Below, one piece after another: positions 34,930 to 47,244 of a DNA stretch of 64,000 nt. How positions within the stretch are numbered: position 1 is the stretch's first letter; each line of letters starts with the position of its first letter. The DNA is from Sparassis latifolia (taxonomy: Eukaryota; Basidiomycota; Agaricomycetes; Polyporales; Sparassidaceae). The notes beneath the pieces were generated by a model that made no database searches, had not been told where the DNA came from, and worked only from the letters and a program-made list of their open reading frames with translations. The translations under genes and the position numbers were made by a program. The stretch lies in assembly GCA_018466975.1 (NCBI GenBank), contig CM031561.1, positions 4,960,001-5,024,000 of the forward strand, read 5' to 3'.

Positions 34930-35595
34930 GCCCGCTTTAAAGCCTGGGCGAGCGAGGCCAGGAACGCCCAGTCAGCGCGAGTGGACGGCATCGATTGCTC
35001 CACGTCTCCCCAGTACACATTCATTCCCTCCTCCCCGTCGTCCCCTCTGCCCACCAATGGGGCGACTCCGGCACGCGCTCCTGCGAACAGCTCGGCCGTG
35101 TGTGTCTCTCCGCGGCCAGCGCCGGACTCCCACCTGCGCCTGCCCCGCATGACTCAGCGAGTGCGATTGCACACTGGCTTTTGCAGGCATGCGTGCGCTG
35201 GCACCGCGCGACGTCTGGCTTGCTTCACGCTCCTTCACAGAACGTGCATCCTTCGGAGCGACGGCGAGAGCATCGTGTCGTGATCTGCCTCCGATCAGCT
35301 CCCGCCCAGATCAGGCACACAGATGCACCCCCTTCGCTGTCCGCCACCCTCCGCCTCCGCCACTACTCTGCACCCTGCCACCACCACCCACACCCACTCG
35401 TGCACCAGGCAGCGCTGCGGGCGGTACGCCTCGCCCTGCCAGCAGTGCGCAGAACACCGGGTCGAGACACAACGCCTCCAGAGGCTGCGTCCCTGGAAAG
35501 CGGGCCTGGCAACCCCATCAACCGCGCGAACGGCGACGAGCGTGCCTGACCGCACCGACCGACAGCGGCGCCTCCCCGTCACTACTGGCCCATCT
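34930..35595. repeat. Inverted copy of 27230-27900
   Basis: The strings on the minus strand match 27230-27900 with scattered substitutions and small indels. The frames open here are the antisense counterparts of those in the left copy. Confidence 0.7.
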
Positions 35596-36012
35596 CAATT
35601 TCACACTGGCGCTTCGACTTCGCTGTTGCCTCTGCAGATGCCAGCGGGACCGCTCGGCCGCCCATGGCCATTGCAAATTGACGCGTCCCCGAGTGCGCGC
35701 TGTGGATTCGTGCTCTGGCCCTCCGCCCCTCCCTATTTCGGACGTGGCACGGGCGCGGTGCGCACAGGAACAGGGGCGCAGACGAGGTAGTAGATGGTCC
35801 GCCCCGCCTCTTCGACGTCCACTCCCAGCTGCGCAGGCGGGAGGATCGCTGCATCCTCCGCCCCGCGCGGACGGAAGCTGCTAACCCCCCGCATCCTCCG
35901 ATCACTATAGGACTCGCGTTCCCCGACGGGCTATGTATACAACGTCGTGAGAGTCGGTTTCGCCGCTAGAACCTGCCCCGAGTTACAGGTCCCGCAAAGC
36001 CGATATGTACAC

Positions 36013-36013
<1 letters not shown>

Positions 36014-36046
<33 letters not shown>
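36014..36046. repeat. (TA)n microsatellite
   Basis: About 16 TA units in a row after ACACG, ending TATACAG. Confidence 0.95.
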
Positions 36047-36049
<3 letters not shown>

Positions 36050-36276
36050 TATACTGATGTACCGATATCTGCTCGCGTGCGCTCTTTCCCCTGCGTTGAT
36101 CTCTCTCGTAGGTGTGGTGCGCTGGAACCTACAGGCAGCGGCCCCGATCCTCATCCATCTGATCACATGCGGAAGATCGACCGACTGACTACCTTCGAGC
36201 TGTTGGTAGGTAGTACTTGACTTTCGTTTGCGCGCTTCGGTCACCTCAGACCTCGGGCGCAGCACGCGTGCCAGTT

Positions 36277-37310
36277 TATTGCTGTTTTCAGAAGTCTTGT
36301 CGCGCGGCCAAATACACACAAATTTCCGCTTGGACGACCTCTAACTTCGAACGCGGATATCTCTTCAACGGCTGGGCCGTTTCTCTCGATTCTTGCATTT
36401 TCGGACTCTCCTGGTCAGCGCGCAGGGCATGGTATCAAGAAACATACATATTCGGACCGTTCAATACTCGCGGATCTGGTGGTCATCGCACTAGCTCAGA
36501 ACCGACTTCCCGTGCAGCAGACAGTCCCAGTACTGGAGAAATTGTTCCGAGAGAGCTTCTTAGGATCATAGAGAGGGCATGGTATGCAATTTGAAGGTAA
36601 GCGTGTCCTGATTCTTACTGTGGGATCCAATCTGTGATCACAGCACTAGGACCCCATTACCAGATGGTCAAAAACATTCCCCGGTTTGCATTTTTCATGT
36701 CTTACATGTTTTATGTTGATATCTGGATGGTTTTAAGTGAGCAGCAGATGGTAGAACACACTCAGGATGGTGGAGGTCATGCCGCAGTTGGTATGATACT
36801 CAAGCCCTTGAATCCATTATTCCTGATCTTCAGCACTGTCATCCTTCATTCCTGATGCACACATGAATCCTATATGTAGTCTGTACACAAAATACACTGG
36901 AATCTTTGACAGTAGCCTGAGTTCTGTAACCCCCTGATATGCACTATGCAGTCTGAGATAAATCACATACAATCCAGACCCTCTCAGGCCACAAATGCAT
37001 ATCCCTGCCCTGCCTACCATACTACCAGAGGGTCTCCACCACCTTCCGATGTTCTCCGACCCATCCAACGATGACAAACTCACTTCTGAGCCAGAAGGAA
37101 GCTGCTGAAAACGGCGAACAGAGATAGCAGAGAAAGGGTATATCTGTTGGTACCATGCCCTGCGCGCTGACGAGGAGAGTCCGAAAATGCAAGAATCGAG
37201 GGAAACGGCCCAGCCGTTGAAGAGATATCTGCGTTCGAAGTTAGAGGTTGTCCAAGCGGAAATTTGTGTGTATTTGGCCGCGCGACAAGACTTCTGAAAA
37301 CAGCAATGAG
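36277..37310. repeat. Inverted repeat with 155-160-bp arms
   Basis: 36277-36432 and 37150-37310 are inverted copies (both include TCTTGCATTTTCGGACTCTC or its complement), separated by about 720 bp with no supported gene. It may be a small element or a local inverted duplication; no target duplication was found. Confidence 0.6.
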
Positions 37311-38229
37311 TTGGCCAACCCTCTCAAGGATCGAGGTTAATATTGTCCGTGCTTTGTCGGAGAGCGTCGTGCACTCTCCGTGGCCAGATCGGATACGACG
37401 CATGTAAATAAGCGCACGTTGCGCGACCTCTACGTTTAAGCTTTAAGGCTTGTGTGCGTCGCAGAACGCACGAACGCGACTGGGGCAGGGAGTAGGGACC
37501 AGTGGAGGCGGTGACGGGATACAGAGCACCCTGAACACCTAGACCTAGAGAATACGCTGGGCTCAGAGTCAACAAAATTGCAGCAGTCAGTCCGAGCTAG
37601 CCTAGGCACTGGGCGGCCTCGTCGGAACATCGAGGAACGCGAGTCGGTGAGGATAGAGAGCATACCTCCTTGGCCTGTCGTCGTGTTGTCGCGACTTGCA
37701 CTCACCGGCAGGGAACTCGATAGAGGGAGAGAAAGAGAGAGGAAGGTGGAGGGTGCAAAGCGTTTGGGGCTGTCCCTGTGCCCAGTGTTTTCTCGAGAAC
37801 GCCGCACTCTGTGCGATGAAGGCTCATGGTCCCGTAGACGATGTAATACACAGGTCGGCGCTGGACATGGGCAGAGGTGATGATGAATGGAGAGAATAGA
37901 CAGAAAGAAAGATACGCGGTTGGACTCGATCGCAGTCAAGCACGGTAAAATACGGGAGGACGAGGGCGCTCGGCCACTCCCGGACCATGGAATTGTGCTC
38001 CTGTCCTTGATGATCACAGGCATGCAGCTGTCTCGCGCTGCGCGCAGGATTGTATCGGATCAGCATAAGCTGACTCGAATAAGTACACTCGCCGACAATG
38101 ACTAGCTTTGGACCGCTCGATGTGCAATTCCTTCTACCGGGTGAGGGCGATAGAAGAGTTGTCAACACTTCTTCCATGATAAAGTTGCTGCGTCCAGAAA
38201 GACTTCTTTGACGAGAACATTGAGCGTTA

Positions 38230-39135
38230 TTGAACACTCATCTAGATCTATTCAAGGTGTTCAACTCGCGAGTGTCACGAGTTGTCACACCGCGTCAACC
38301 GCCACCGCGGCGGCGAACGCGTACCTCTCACAATAAATCATTGTTTTGCCCACCTCCCGTGTTCCACGACATAACCAACTCTTCCGATTGGCCTCCCAAG
38401 GTCCAAGAGGTCGTTCATCTGCTCACCCAACCTCTTCCCAATTATATTTCTACTGGGCCATGGCCTTTCGTCTCCCCACTCGCTTCTTATCTCTTGAACG
38501 AGTTCAGTCAGGATGCGCCGCGTCAACGAGCTTTACAGCACAAAGGACAGCCTGTGTCGCGTCTCAATAAGGTATTCGACCTAGTCCTGTCAACTGTGGC
38601 GGCTCTTCGCGAGCTCGAATCTCTCGAAGACGGTGGCCCCGCTCGACTCACCGTTCCTCTGTGGTCTTTGTTCTTCAAAGGGATCGGAATATATAGCATG
38701 CTCACCAGAGTGTTGCTACATGTTCGCGTATTTTTATTTCCAGGATTGCTCGATCCTGATTTTTGCGCTGCTCCAGGGACGAAGTCTCGTTCGTTCTACG
38801 GCAGTTATCGCTGCTACGGCGCTCGGCGCCCATCGGTCATCGATTCATCCCTAGTTCGTACTAACTGTGTGGCGGTCTACACTCGGATTGCTAGTACACG
38901 CTGGATCCTCGCGTTCCCCATTCACGTTGGCGACAACCCGGCGAGTGCATGCACGCCTTCTGTGGCGTCCGGTGCCGGGTGCAGCTGCCTGGGTCGGAAG
39001 GGTGACCAGCTCCGACCGGCACAAAGTGCGAGCTGGGCAAGCCTGAGTGTGCGCTCGTCGAACGCAGGCGTCGCGTGGAGGTGGGTGAGCTCGAGGTTGG
39101 TGTATGTCTGTTCCTGTTCGGGTGCGTGTGCGTGA
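38230..39135 (+). CDS. Unidentified open frame, 301 codons
   Basis: Starts MNTHLDLFKVFNSRVSRVVT. The first 150 residues look protein-like (WPPKVQEVVHLLTQPLPNYI, LNKVFDLVLSTVAALRELES), with leucine-rich helices. The last 100 residues are Ser/Arg-rich, lie in sequence related to 31500-31700, and look like read-through. There is no known domain, so at most the N-terminal half may be a real exon or gene fragment. Confidence 0.3.
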   Translation: MNTHLDLFKVFNSRVSRVVTPRQPPPRRRTRTSHNKSLFCPPPVFHDITNSSDWPPKVQEVVHLLTQPLPNYISTGPWPFVSPLASYLLNEFSQDAPRQRALQHKGQPVSRLNKVFDLVLSTVAALRELESLEDGGPARLTVPLWSLFFKGIGIYSMLTRVLLHVRVFLFPGLLDPDFCAAPGTKSRSFYGSYRCYGARRPSVIDSSLVRTNCVAVYTRIASTRWILAFPIHVGDNPASACTPSVASGAGCSCLGRKGDQLRPAQSASWASLSVRSSNAGVAWRWVSSRLVYVCSCSGACA

Positions 39136-40026
39136 CGTCCGTTGTAGCGGCTGTAAAAACCGGCACGGCATGAGGCGTGCTTGTATTTATCTCACATGAC
39201 GTAGTTCTCACTGCTGCCGACTCGAGCGGACGCGCAGCTGTGGGCTTGCTCAGAAAGCCTTGCAATATCAACTGTTGACGCAGCAACTCCAGCCAGTAGG
39301 AGCTGCGGAGAATATGACGATTACGCTGTCGACGACGACGGTGAGCTAGTGTGTCCGGTATTTTTCCACCTCGTTCGTCAAAATTTCGATCTTCGATCTT
39401 TGATCAGCGCCGGTTGTTAACAAGTATTTTATTTTGCAACCGCAGAAGTCGCACACGGTGCGTACGTAGAGGTGCGTTTGTATTCCGTGCCGACACGCTA
39501 TGTAGTGGACGAGCAATTCAAGAATGCACCGAAGCATCCCGCGGACGTGCTATATATACCCGCGAGCTACCCAGTTCGTCTGCCTCGATCTTGCGGCTCT
39601 CTATGAGGACGTCGTCGATCGTGGTGAGGTATCATAGATCTGGAAGATCTGCGGCAGCAGGGATGCGAATGAGAAATTCGACCAATACAATACAGGTGCG
39701 GATATTTCCAATCCTGAACCCACATGCAGACATTTGAGGCTTAGATCATGATACATAACACACCGCACACCGCGCAGACAGACGGGAACACACAGTGCTC
39801 TGGCTGGCACGGCACGAAACCGTAGCCTGGGCGACGGTGAATTATTACGCGACCTCTGCAGTGCTGAAGCTTGTGCTTGTGTAATATTTATCCGCGTGCT
39901 TGTCACTGTTCTGTGTCCTTAGCATCCTGCCGACTGGATACGCTCACTGCCTTGATGAATGCGCTTGCGGTTGCAATGGGTGCGTGCCGGCGAGCGTACC
40001 AATTTTCTGCGATTTGGCGCCGGAAT

Positions 40027-40293
40027 CTACGCGTCTGGGACACGTCTTCGAAGGTAACGTCCCTTCGTATTTGTTGCGCGCGATTGGCTTCCCCCCATAT
40101 GAGATGGTTCCGTTAGGACCTTTATCAACGGGTCAATGACTACGTCGCACAGACGGGCGGTTCGTCGTACAAATCGACGCTTCTCAGTGAGCTCATCATG
40201 AGGGAGGATCTCATGCATGATCGTTGTGCAGAGTACGCGAGCAATCCATGCAGCATATTCACAAAGCACGAACACGCAGAACAGAACCACCAA
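40027..40293 (-). other. Conserved open frame MHEI-PHDEL (copy III)
   Basis: The frame opens earlier here (MVVLFCVFVLCEYAAWIARV) and continues MHEILPHDELTEKRRFVRR as in copies I and II. Confidence 0.35.
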
Positions 40294-40404
40294 GATAAGT
40301 CTGAATCGTACACTCGATCTGCAGCCGTACGAGAGTTGACGTACTCGAACAATTACAATGGAGCTTAGCTGATAGCTCTCCGGACGTGACCTCAGTCAAA
40401 GAAA

Positions 40405-40785
40405 ATGCCTCCGTTGATGTTTATGCATTGGCCTAAATATCCCATATTTCGATCAGCCGATCTCGATAGCCACCTCCGCCAAATTGAGCTACTCGCCGCT
40501 GACGAAGTGAGACTCTGGTTTTACGAGGTAGGAGACCAGTTCTCCGATGACAGAGGGCTCTGCGCTTGGAGTATCCTTCCCGAGACCAAGCGTGTCGACG
40601 ACCTAAACAGCCATGATAAATCGCGTCTCACTAGTAACAAGAGTGGGCTACTTACCGTGGTTGAATTTTTCTCCCTCGCAACCTCATTCGACTCCGTCAC
40701 TATTCAGAAAGACTTGTCAGGACCTATAACTGCGCATCAACATTTGAACGCACCGAGCGGCGTGTTAATTATCCCAGGAGCATAG
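40405..40785 (+). other. Antisense open frame, copy III
   Basis: Longest clean version of the frame opposite the SDR tail: MPPLMFMHWPKYPIFRSADL, DEVRLWFYEVGDQFSDDRGL, SGLLTVVEFFSLATSF. 126 codons, unidentified. May be the 5' exon of a second duplicated gene. Confidence 0.4.
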
Positions 40786-41637
40786 CTGTTGACAGTTACG
40801 TTGTGCTTCGCCCATTCGAGCGCTACAAGACGGTTTCAAGCAAGAATACGAGCTTAGCTGTGCTCTTCAATGTGAACAAGAAAGTCAAGGCGCACCACAA
40901 GTTTGAGTAAGTCCCCGCACTGCGAATTTTGATGCGGCGTATACAGAAATATTGGTCATTCCTGGCCATGCAAAGTGCTCATGAATGCGAGTGTCTTTGT
41001 TGGCACCTACTTTGCAGACCTACCCCTCTTACCGGCCGTGGAACAAGCGCCTGGAGATGACTGATCAATGCCAGCAAAATACGCGTGTCGGACAGTCCCA
41101 AGAGCAGCTTACCTATGATTCTTCCACCTCGTCCTTGTTTGATCATCTGGAGAGCGGCATACTTGAAGCACAGGAAGACACCCTTGACGTTGACGGACAT
41201 AACGCGGTCATACTCTTCGATAGAAGCTGCGGCCGCCGATAAGTATCACAGCTCTCGAAGCAGACAGTACGCACTCTCGACGACGGGCTTCAACAGGCAG
41301 GTGCCTGCGTTCGCGACCATCTGGCAGTCAACAAGGTATTCAGAATATGCGGCGCTTCGCTCAGACCCCGAACGCATACAACGTCCAGTCCGCCAAGTGT
41401 CTCTACGACCTTGTCAACCACGGTCTTCACGTCGTTCTCATTCGATACGTCCCCAGTCACGGCGAGAGAGCGTCTGCCCTTCTGCCGTATCTTCTCGGCA
41501 AGCGCCTTGAGCGATTCTGCCATTGCAGGAATGTCGTTCACGGCAACGTCAAATCCATCGTCTGCAAGACGCAAGGCGACGGCCTCTCCGATTCCCCGAG
41601 AGGCACCTGTGACAACTGCGATGCGGGTGGTAGACAT
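40737..41637 (-). pseudogene. SDR copy III, C-terminally truncated
   Basis: Six exons as in copies I and II, from ATG 41637 (exon 1 41637-41380) to TGA 40737 (exon 6 40822-40737). The summed length is 199 codons with consistent phases, 198 aa. Motifs TGASRGIG, VANAG, GACSTAGKRG and YAASK are present; the end is VNSYAPGIINTPLGAFKC. The normal last 60 residues are missing, as in the other copies. Confidence 0.65.
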
Positions 41638-42600
41638 CGGTAAAGAGAGAGAGAGATGAAAGAACGTCACTCTGGACTGAGTTTTGAGGGGGGTCCCTGT
41701 GTAACTAGTTCAGTGTCAGCAGAATGCCGGCGTAGCCTGTTAAAAGTTCTCGTGACCCCAGTTCGTCAACGGTGGTTGGGTAATCCGCGGGGGTTTTAGT
41801 CTGGCCTGAGAAGATACGTATACTCTGTTGAGGTCGTAGTTCAAGGAGAAGCACCGGCGGTGTTACCAGATGACCTTCGACTGTGCATGTTCAGAGAATT
41901 TGGCGGTCGTTCCTCCATTTCTTCTGACATAGCTCCTGCTCGCAAATAGTCCGGGAATATGGTTTCAGCTAACGAAAATACACCAACGTCGGTGACTCAC
42001 TCATAACATGTCAATACCTCAAGGATATGTGGGTCTACCTCCCGACAGTCTGAAAATAAGTATGGTGGTTGTATGGAATGGGGGTGAGGAACAGAACCCT
42101 CGTGATGCTAACTTGTGATGCAATGACTGTGGGCGGCCGAGACTGTTATGATGTGTCCGAAGCACCATGGCCTAGTATTTGTACAAAGATTAACTTGTAG
42201 TTTCGGGACGCAAACAAACAGCAACGTGACTCTTCGTGTTCAACAGGTACCGGGTCAGCGTGTCAACCTACTTCCCGTTCTTCGAAGCACAACCGTGTGC
42301 TGCGACGTACGTAAGCGTACGTACTACTAGAGCGTATTTGAGGAGACCTAGACACAGTGGAGCACCACTGTGATTTGGTGAAGGCTGGTGAAGTCGAAAC
42401 CATCTGCTTATGTAACCGTTAATTCTTAAAGGCTGCGCTGCTTCTCAACTCTAACCGAAAGTCTTTCATAAAATGTTCAACTTACCGACCGTCGTCTCTC
42501 TTTTACTCCTCGCAGCGCCAAACACAGTGTGCTCTTCACTCTGTGTGACGTTAGACTCCGCTTCGACCTTCTCATGTGCGGTCTTGACGGTAAGGACTGC

Positions 42601-42995
42601 CATCAGGAACTTGGGATAGCTCCATAGGCTCCATATGGTAGCGGACGGAGCCCCGGAGTGATGGAAATCCCCCCCATCATACGGAGCAGGCCGTCTCCGT
42701 GCCGTGCCGGATGGAGATCACATCTCTGCATGGAGCTGGACGGAGACAGCACGTGGCTCGTGGGACATACTCGCGAGCACCAGGGACAGGCTCAAGTTGT
42801 TGGATATTCTCAGAAAATACTCATAGAGCATGTAGGAAGAGATATCAATGCTGTCTAGATACATCTGCTTGCTTGGGGCCTTTAGCTCTCTCTGTCTGTA
42901 GCTGGCATCTCCATGCGGAGGTACAATCTCCATCCAGCTCCGGATGGAGCTGAGGAGATCTATCCTCCATCCGGAGGAATCCCGATTCCCTGATG
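42601..42995. mobile_element. MITE with CATCAGGAA.. ends
   Basis: 395 bp from CATCAGGAACTTGGGATAGC to CCCGATTCCCTGATG. Its interior contains repeated GGATGGAG/CTCCATCC words. The paralogous empty site AGGACTGGAATGCAGG is found on the minus strand near 23955-23975, so this is an insertion into copy III's flank, with TG or TGC at the junctions. Confidence 0.75.
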
Positions 42996-43171
42996 TGGAA
43001 TGCAGGACAGCTACATCAGGAGATAAATGCTGGGCGTTCAGTATGCTGTCCCGAAATGGAGTGGGCAGTGCCATCACGTGCACCTATGTCAGCACCTAGC
43101 ACTCCGACTTGCACGCAATTCGCCAACTAACAACTTTGCAATCTGCACTAACTACATCAGGAAGAGCCCAT

Positions 43172-43985
43172 TCAGCCAATATATACCCAAATGTCCATAT
43201 AACCGAGGTGGAATATTTTGTGTAAATTTCCATAAAACCGAGTGTTGGTCAAGAATATAATATAGGATGGAGATGTAGGGTTGGCCAAGATAAGTAGGCT
43301 ATATAGGCTGAGTCGCATATTTGGGAGTTAGCCAAGGGAGGTGCAGTTTAAAGTCTATATAGGTTGTCGGGCATTTTGGGGTCGGCCGCCATTTCTCTAT
43401 ATAGATTGTAGCTGAAATAGTGCCATTGGCCAAGAGTCATAAAATTCCAATCCTATATAGAGTTTGCAGACAGTTGGGCTTGGCCAAGTGGACCTATATA
43501 GAATCTTTGTGTAAATGTTCCACTCGGCCAAGGCACATGAAATTTTGATCCTATATAGCATTTCCTGACATTTGGCTGTGGCCAAGGGTACCCTATATAG
43601 ATTTTTGTGGAAATAGTGCCTGTGGCCAAGGGTCAAGCAATTTGCATTCTATATAGGATTGTCTGAAATTTGGCCTCAGCTACAGATACTCTATATAGTT
43701 TTTGTGGAAATGGTGGCCTCGGCCAGGAGTCATCAAATTTTAACCTATATAGAGAGATCTGAATTTTGGCCTTAGCTGAATATACACTATATAGTTCTTG
43801 CAGAAATGTTGGCCTTGGCCGAAGGTAGTAGAATTTCTATTCTATATAGGGTCTTCTGAAATATGACATTGGTCAAGGATGCACTATATAGGGTTTTTGA
43901 AAATAATGGTCTTGGCCGAGACTCTTGAAATTTGTATCCTATATAGGATTCTCCACACTTTGGCTTCAGCCAAGTAGCATCTTCT
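43172..43985. repeat. Left palindrome array: alternating CTATATAG and TTGGCCAAG
   Basis: At least 14 CTATATAG octamers lie between 43293 and 43945, with spacing that alternates at about 57 and 41 bp (a unit near 98 bp). Between them are TTGGCCAAG-like boxes. Both words are palindromes, so the array reads similarly on both strands. Confidence 0.85.
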
Positions 43986-44229
43986 ATTTGTTTTGATCAG
44001 AAAGGGCAAAATTCTCTTCACGCATAGGAGTTTTAAAGCTGGGGCCTTCACCAAGTGTATATATACAGGTTTCATTACATGTGATGCCATCAGCTATAAT
44101 GAGCCAGGTCAGACCACCTTCAGGGTTTGTGTAGTAGTAGTTGGGCCGTCCTTTGCTGTCACATTCTGAGACCAATATCCTTCATATCAAATGATTCAGA
44201 GCCACTGAATTTAATCTAAATACATATGA

Positions 44230-44496
44230 TCAAATTTTTGACACTATGTTGAGCATATGAAGATGATAACCTTCTGTTGCCTCTGAACCTTCCAAGTCAA
44301 AGATAACATCCAGCCAATTTAGGAACTCGCTGCGGTCAACGTAATAGGCTCGAAGGTACTCCTCCACAAGATTGGCGATGGTATCATGCACAGGCAGCAA
44401 GTGCAGGTGCAGATGAACCAAAACCAAAGAGGTGGTATCCAACCTTGTGGTCAGTGCTATCTCCCTCTTGCCGACAATCCAAAGACCCTTCATCAA
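44230..44496 (-). other. Small open frame inside the 8.3-kb element
   Basis: 88 codons on the minus strand, with IANLVEEYLRAYYVDRSEFL and NWLDVIFDLEGSEATEGYH. Acidic and helix-like; probably an exon of a decayed element gene shared with the pieces at 46023-46855. Not identified. Confidence 0.3.
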
Positions 44497-44529
44497 TGGT
44501 ACCCAAGATTTTTCAGTGGATGGGACACT

Positions 44530-45957
44530 TCAGGGTACCCTTCTGACCTAGCTCTTAGCTTCAACATAATCTATATTGTGTAGTGGCTAAGAGCCTCTCA
44601 GGTGTCAGACAGACCATGGTACCAATACATGTCCCAGGGCATTATATGGGATTACCCAGGGCAAAGGCAGGGCAAAGGCTGGTCCAATGGCACAATTATC
44701 ATATGGGATGTCCTATAGTACTAGGGCATTGATATTTATATCCCAGTATTACTGGTTGTCCCATGGTGCCAGGGGTACATAGGGATGTCCCACTATTAGT
44801 AAAACATGTATTTTCAGGCTATTGTATGGTAGTTTTTTTATACTTTGTTCTACAATCATATTGTATAAGCTCTAATTATAAAAACAGTGACTAGAATACT
44901 GTAAATAAGTGCCTTATTTGCACTTTATATATGATGAAATATTTATAGAAAGCAGGATATCCCATATCAAGTATTGTGCACATATTTGTATTGTTATAAA
45001 GACTATATTACTATTGGTAGCATGTACAACAACTTCATTAGCTCATATAACAACTAATACAGGTCAAACAACAATGTTTATTCTTGTGTTTCAAAATTAA
45101 TTTTACATTTTCTGACATAATGTTCAGACTAACATGATATAATCTTTGGCACATAGTATGTATCATAGCTATACTACAACTTTCACCAAGTGTCTCAAGA
45201 AATAAAACTACTCAGTCTACTAATATACTAGCAAAGGAGATATATTCTTGTCATGTCTCCTATCATATACTGTATTTGAATGAAAAAAGAAAGGCATTTG
45301 ACCTAAGACTTCAGTCAAGTCACACTCAGAAATGCATTCACTGAATGACACCTTTGTATTATGGGATGTCCCTTTATGTGATGGGATATCCCTTGTAAGG
45401 ACCTGTCACTCTTAAACCTTAGTAATTCAACTGTTAGTATAAATCTCTAGATAATTATAGTAGTTAAATAGAAACTTCAGGCTAAAGAAGAGACTAAATA
45501 TCTGTGAATCTTAAAATAACATCTTAGGATGTCCTTAAAATGGGAGATCCCACCTTATATAATATGCAAATAAAGTGCTTGTTTATATTACTATAGTCAC
45601 TGTTTTCATAATTAAGGCTTAGATAATATGATAGTGGAACAAAGTATAAAAAAACTACCATACAATAGCCTGAAAATACATGTTTTACTAATAGTGGGAC
45701 ATTCCTATGTACCCCTGGCACCATGAGACAACCAGTAATACTGGGATATAAATATCAATGCCCTAGTACTATAGGACATCCCATATGATAATTGTGCCAT
45801 TGGACCAGCCTTTGCCCTGCCTTTGCCCTGGGTAATCCCATATAATGCCCTGGGACATGTATTGGTACCATGGTCTGTCTGACACCTGAGAGGCTCTTAG
45901 CCACTACACAATATAGATTATGTTGAAGCTAAGAGCTAGGTCAGAAGGGTACCCTGA
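44530..45957. mobile_element. 1.4-kb foldback element with 15-bp direct repeats
   Basis: Arms of about 350 bp (44530-44880 and 45605-45957), nearly perfect inverted copies, start TCAGGGTACCCTTCTGACC. They are flanked by AGTGGATGGGACACT on both sides (44515-44529 and 45958-45972). The 720-bp centre is AT-rich and non-coding. The direct repeat may be an unusually long target duplication or part of the element. Confidence 0.75.
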
Positions 45958-46255
45958 AGTGGATGGGACACTATACAGGCCCTGATATCCCTCAAATATT
46001 AGCTTTTGTGCGAGTAAAGAATTCATATTAAACCTATATGGTATACCTGCATTGCACCTCTGTCACGCTTTATGGTGCAGGCCAGACATTCAAACTGCAT
46101 CTGCTCAGTCATATTCCACTGTCGGAGATCTGAATGCAATGCAAGCAGTTTGGATGGCCACAGTCGACCAAGTTTCTGCCTTATTGCCAGAGAAAGCAAT
46201 ACTAGGTGCATGGTGTTAGCAAGATGCATATGTTGAAGAGAGAAACAACACCATA

Positions 46256-46855
46256 TCACAGACTTCTATACCATCTGGAAGATCTTGTGACATTGATGCT
46301 TAGGAGCGTGAGCAGAAGGAGGTATAGTTGGATTGGAGGTGAGTAAGCTGTTCTCATGTTCATGAACAGCAGCAGTGATAGACACTGCAGGATCACATAT
46401 GAGTTGACTGCTTCAGCATCGAGGGACATCCATTTTAGCAGCAGATGCACATCCTTTCGGCCTGCGTATGACTTCGACAAATGGGTGGCTCTGAAAACAC
46501 ATGAGGGCAGAGCAGGAACACTTGCCTCATCCTCATCCTCATCCTTGGCCTCGACCTTGCTCTCCTCCTCAACATCCTCCTTGATATCCTCCTCGACATT
46601 TGACACAGGCACATAGCTTAGTGGCTGGTGGATTGTCTCCTTATGTTCCTCCTTGGTATTGTCCAATTTATCACTCTCCTTTGATTCATCATTGGACAGA
46701 GGTGGGCTACCAGTGTGATTGTGATTTACTAGAAATGTCTCACCTCTGTCCGAGTCATCATCCAGAAACTCCCCCTTCAACTGACCATCTTTATTGACAT
46801 CTTCATACAAACCTCTATACACAATGCTCCCCCTGTCATCTCTGCTTTCTCTCAA
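46256..46855 (-). other. Acidic open frame inside the 8.3-kb element
   Basis: 199 codons on the minus strand, with a Glu/Asp/Lys-rich centre (VEEDIKEDVEEESKVEAKDE) followed by hydrophobic residues. With 46259-46023 (LGRLWPSKLLALHSDLRQW) it may form a broken multi-exon gene. Not identified. Confidence 0.3.
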
Positions 46856-47244
46856 CTGGAACTGCTTCTAATTATTCATGTCCTTCATCTCATCCACACT
46901 CAGAGTCAATTGCGACATAGTATCTGCTTGGGGGGTCATGTGAGGTGTCAGCGAATGCAGGGTAGAGTCTGTCATTACAATATCAAATGAAATGTTGCTT
47001 ACTTGACAAACGTATTCACTATTGGAAACATGAAAACATACCTGGTCTGTCCTTTTGCAAAGGTCGGCCATGGTAGTAAGCTGGTGGCACAGATCTACAG
47101 TACGAGATGCCTCCTCTAATTGGCTGATCAGCCTGATCGAGATTGAAACCTTGATGCTGGTCCTGACTTGTACCCATAGATGCAGGATTCTCCGGGATTG
47201 AGTGCAGATTGAAGGTAGATTGCCTAACACCAGACTGCGGGGTA

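Larger units (their letters stand above)
39600..42165 (-). repeat. SDR-containing segmental duplication, copy III (inverted)
   Basis: The reverse complement of copies I and II, from CAATGACTGTGGG at about 42120 down to the 39.6-kb region. The sequence beyond its 5' side (42240-43150) is the reverse complement of 23770-24330, which in copy I lies directly upstream, so the duplication extends past the SDR promoter. Confidence 0.8.
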
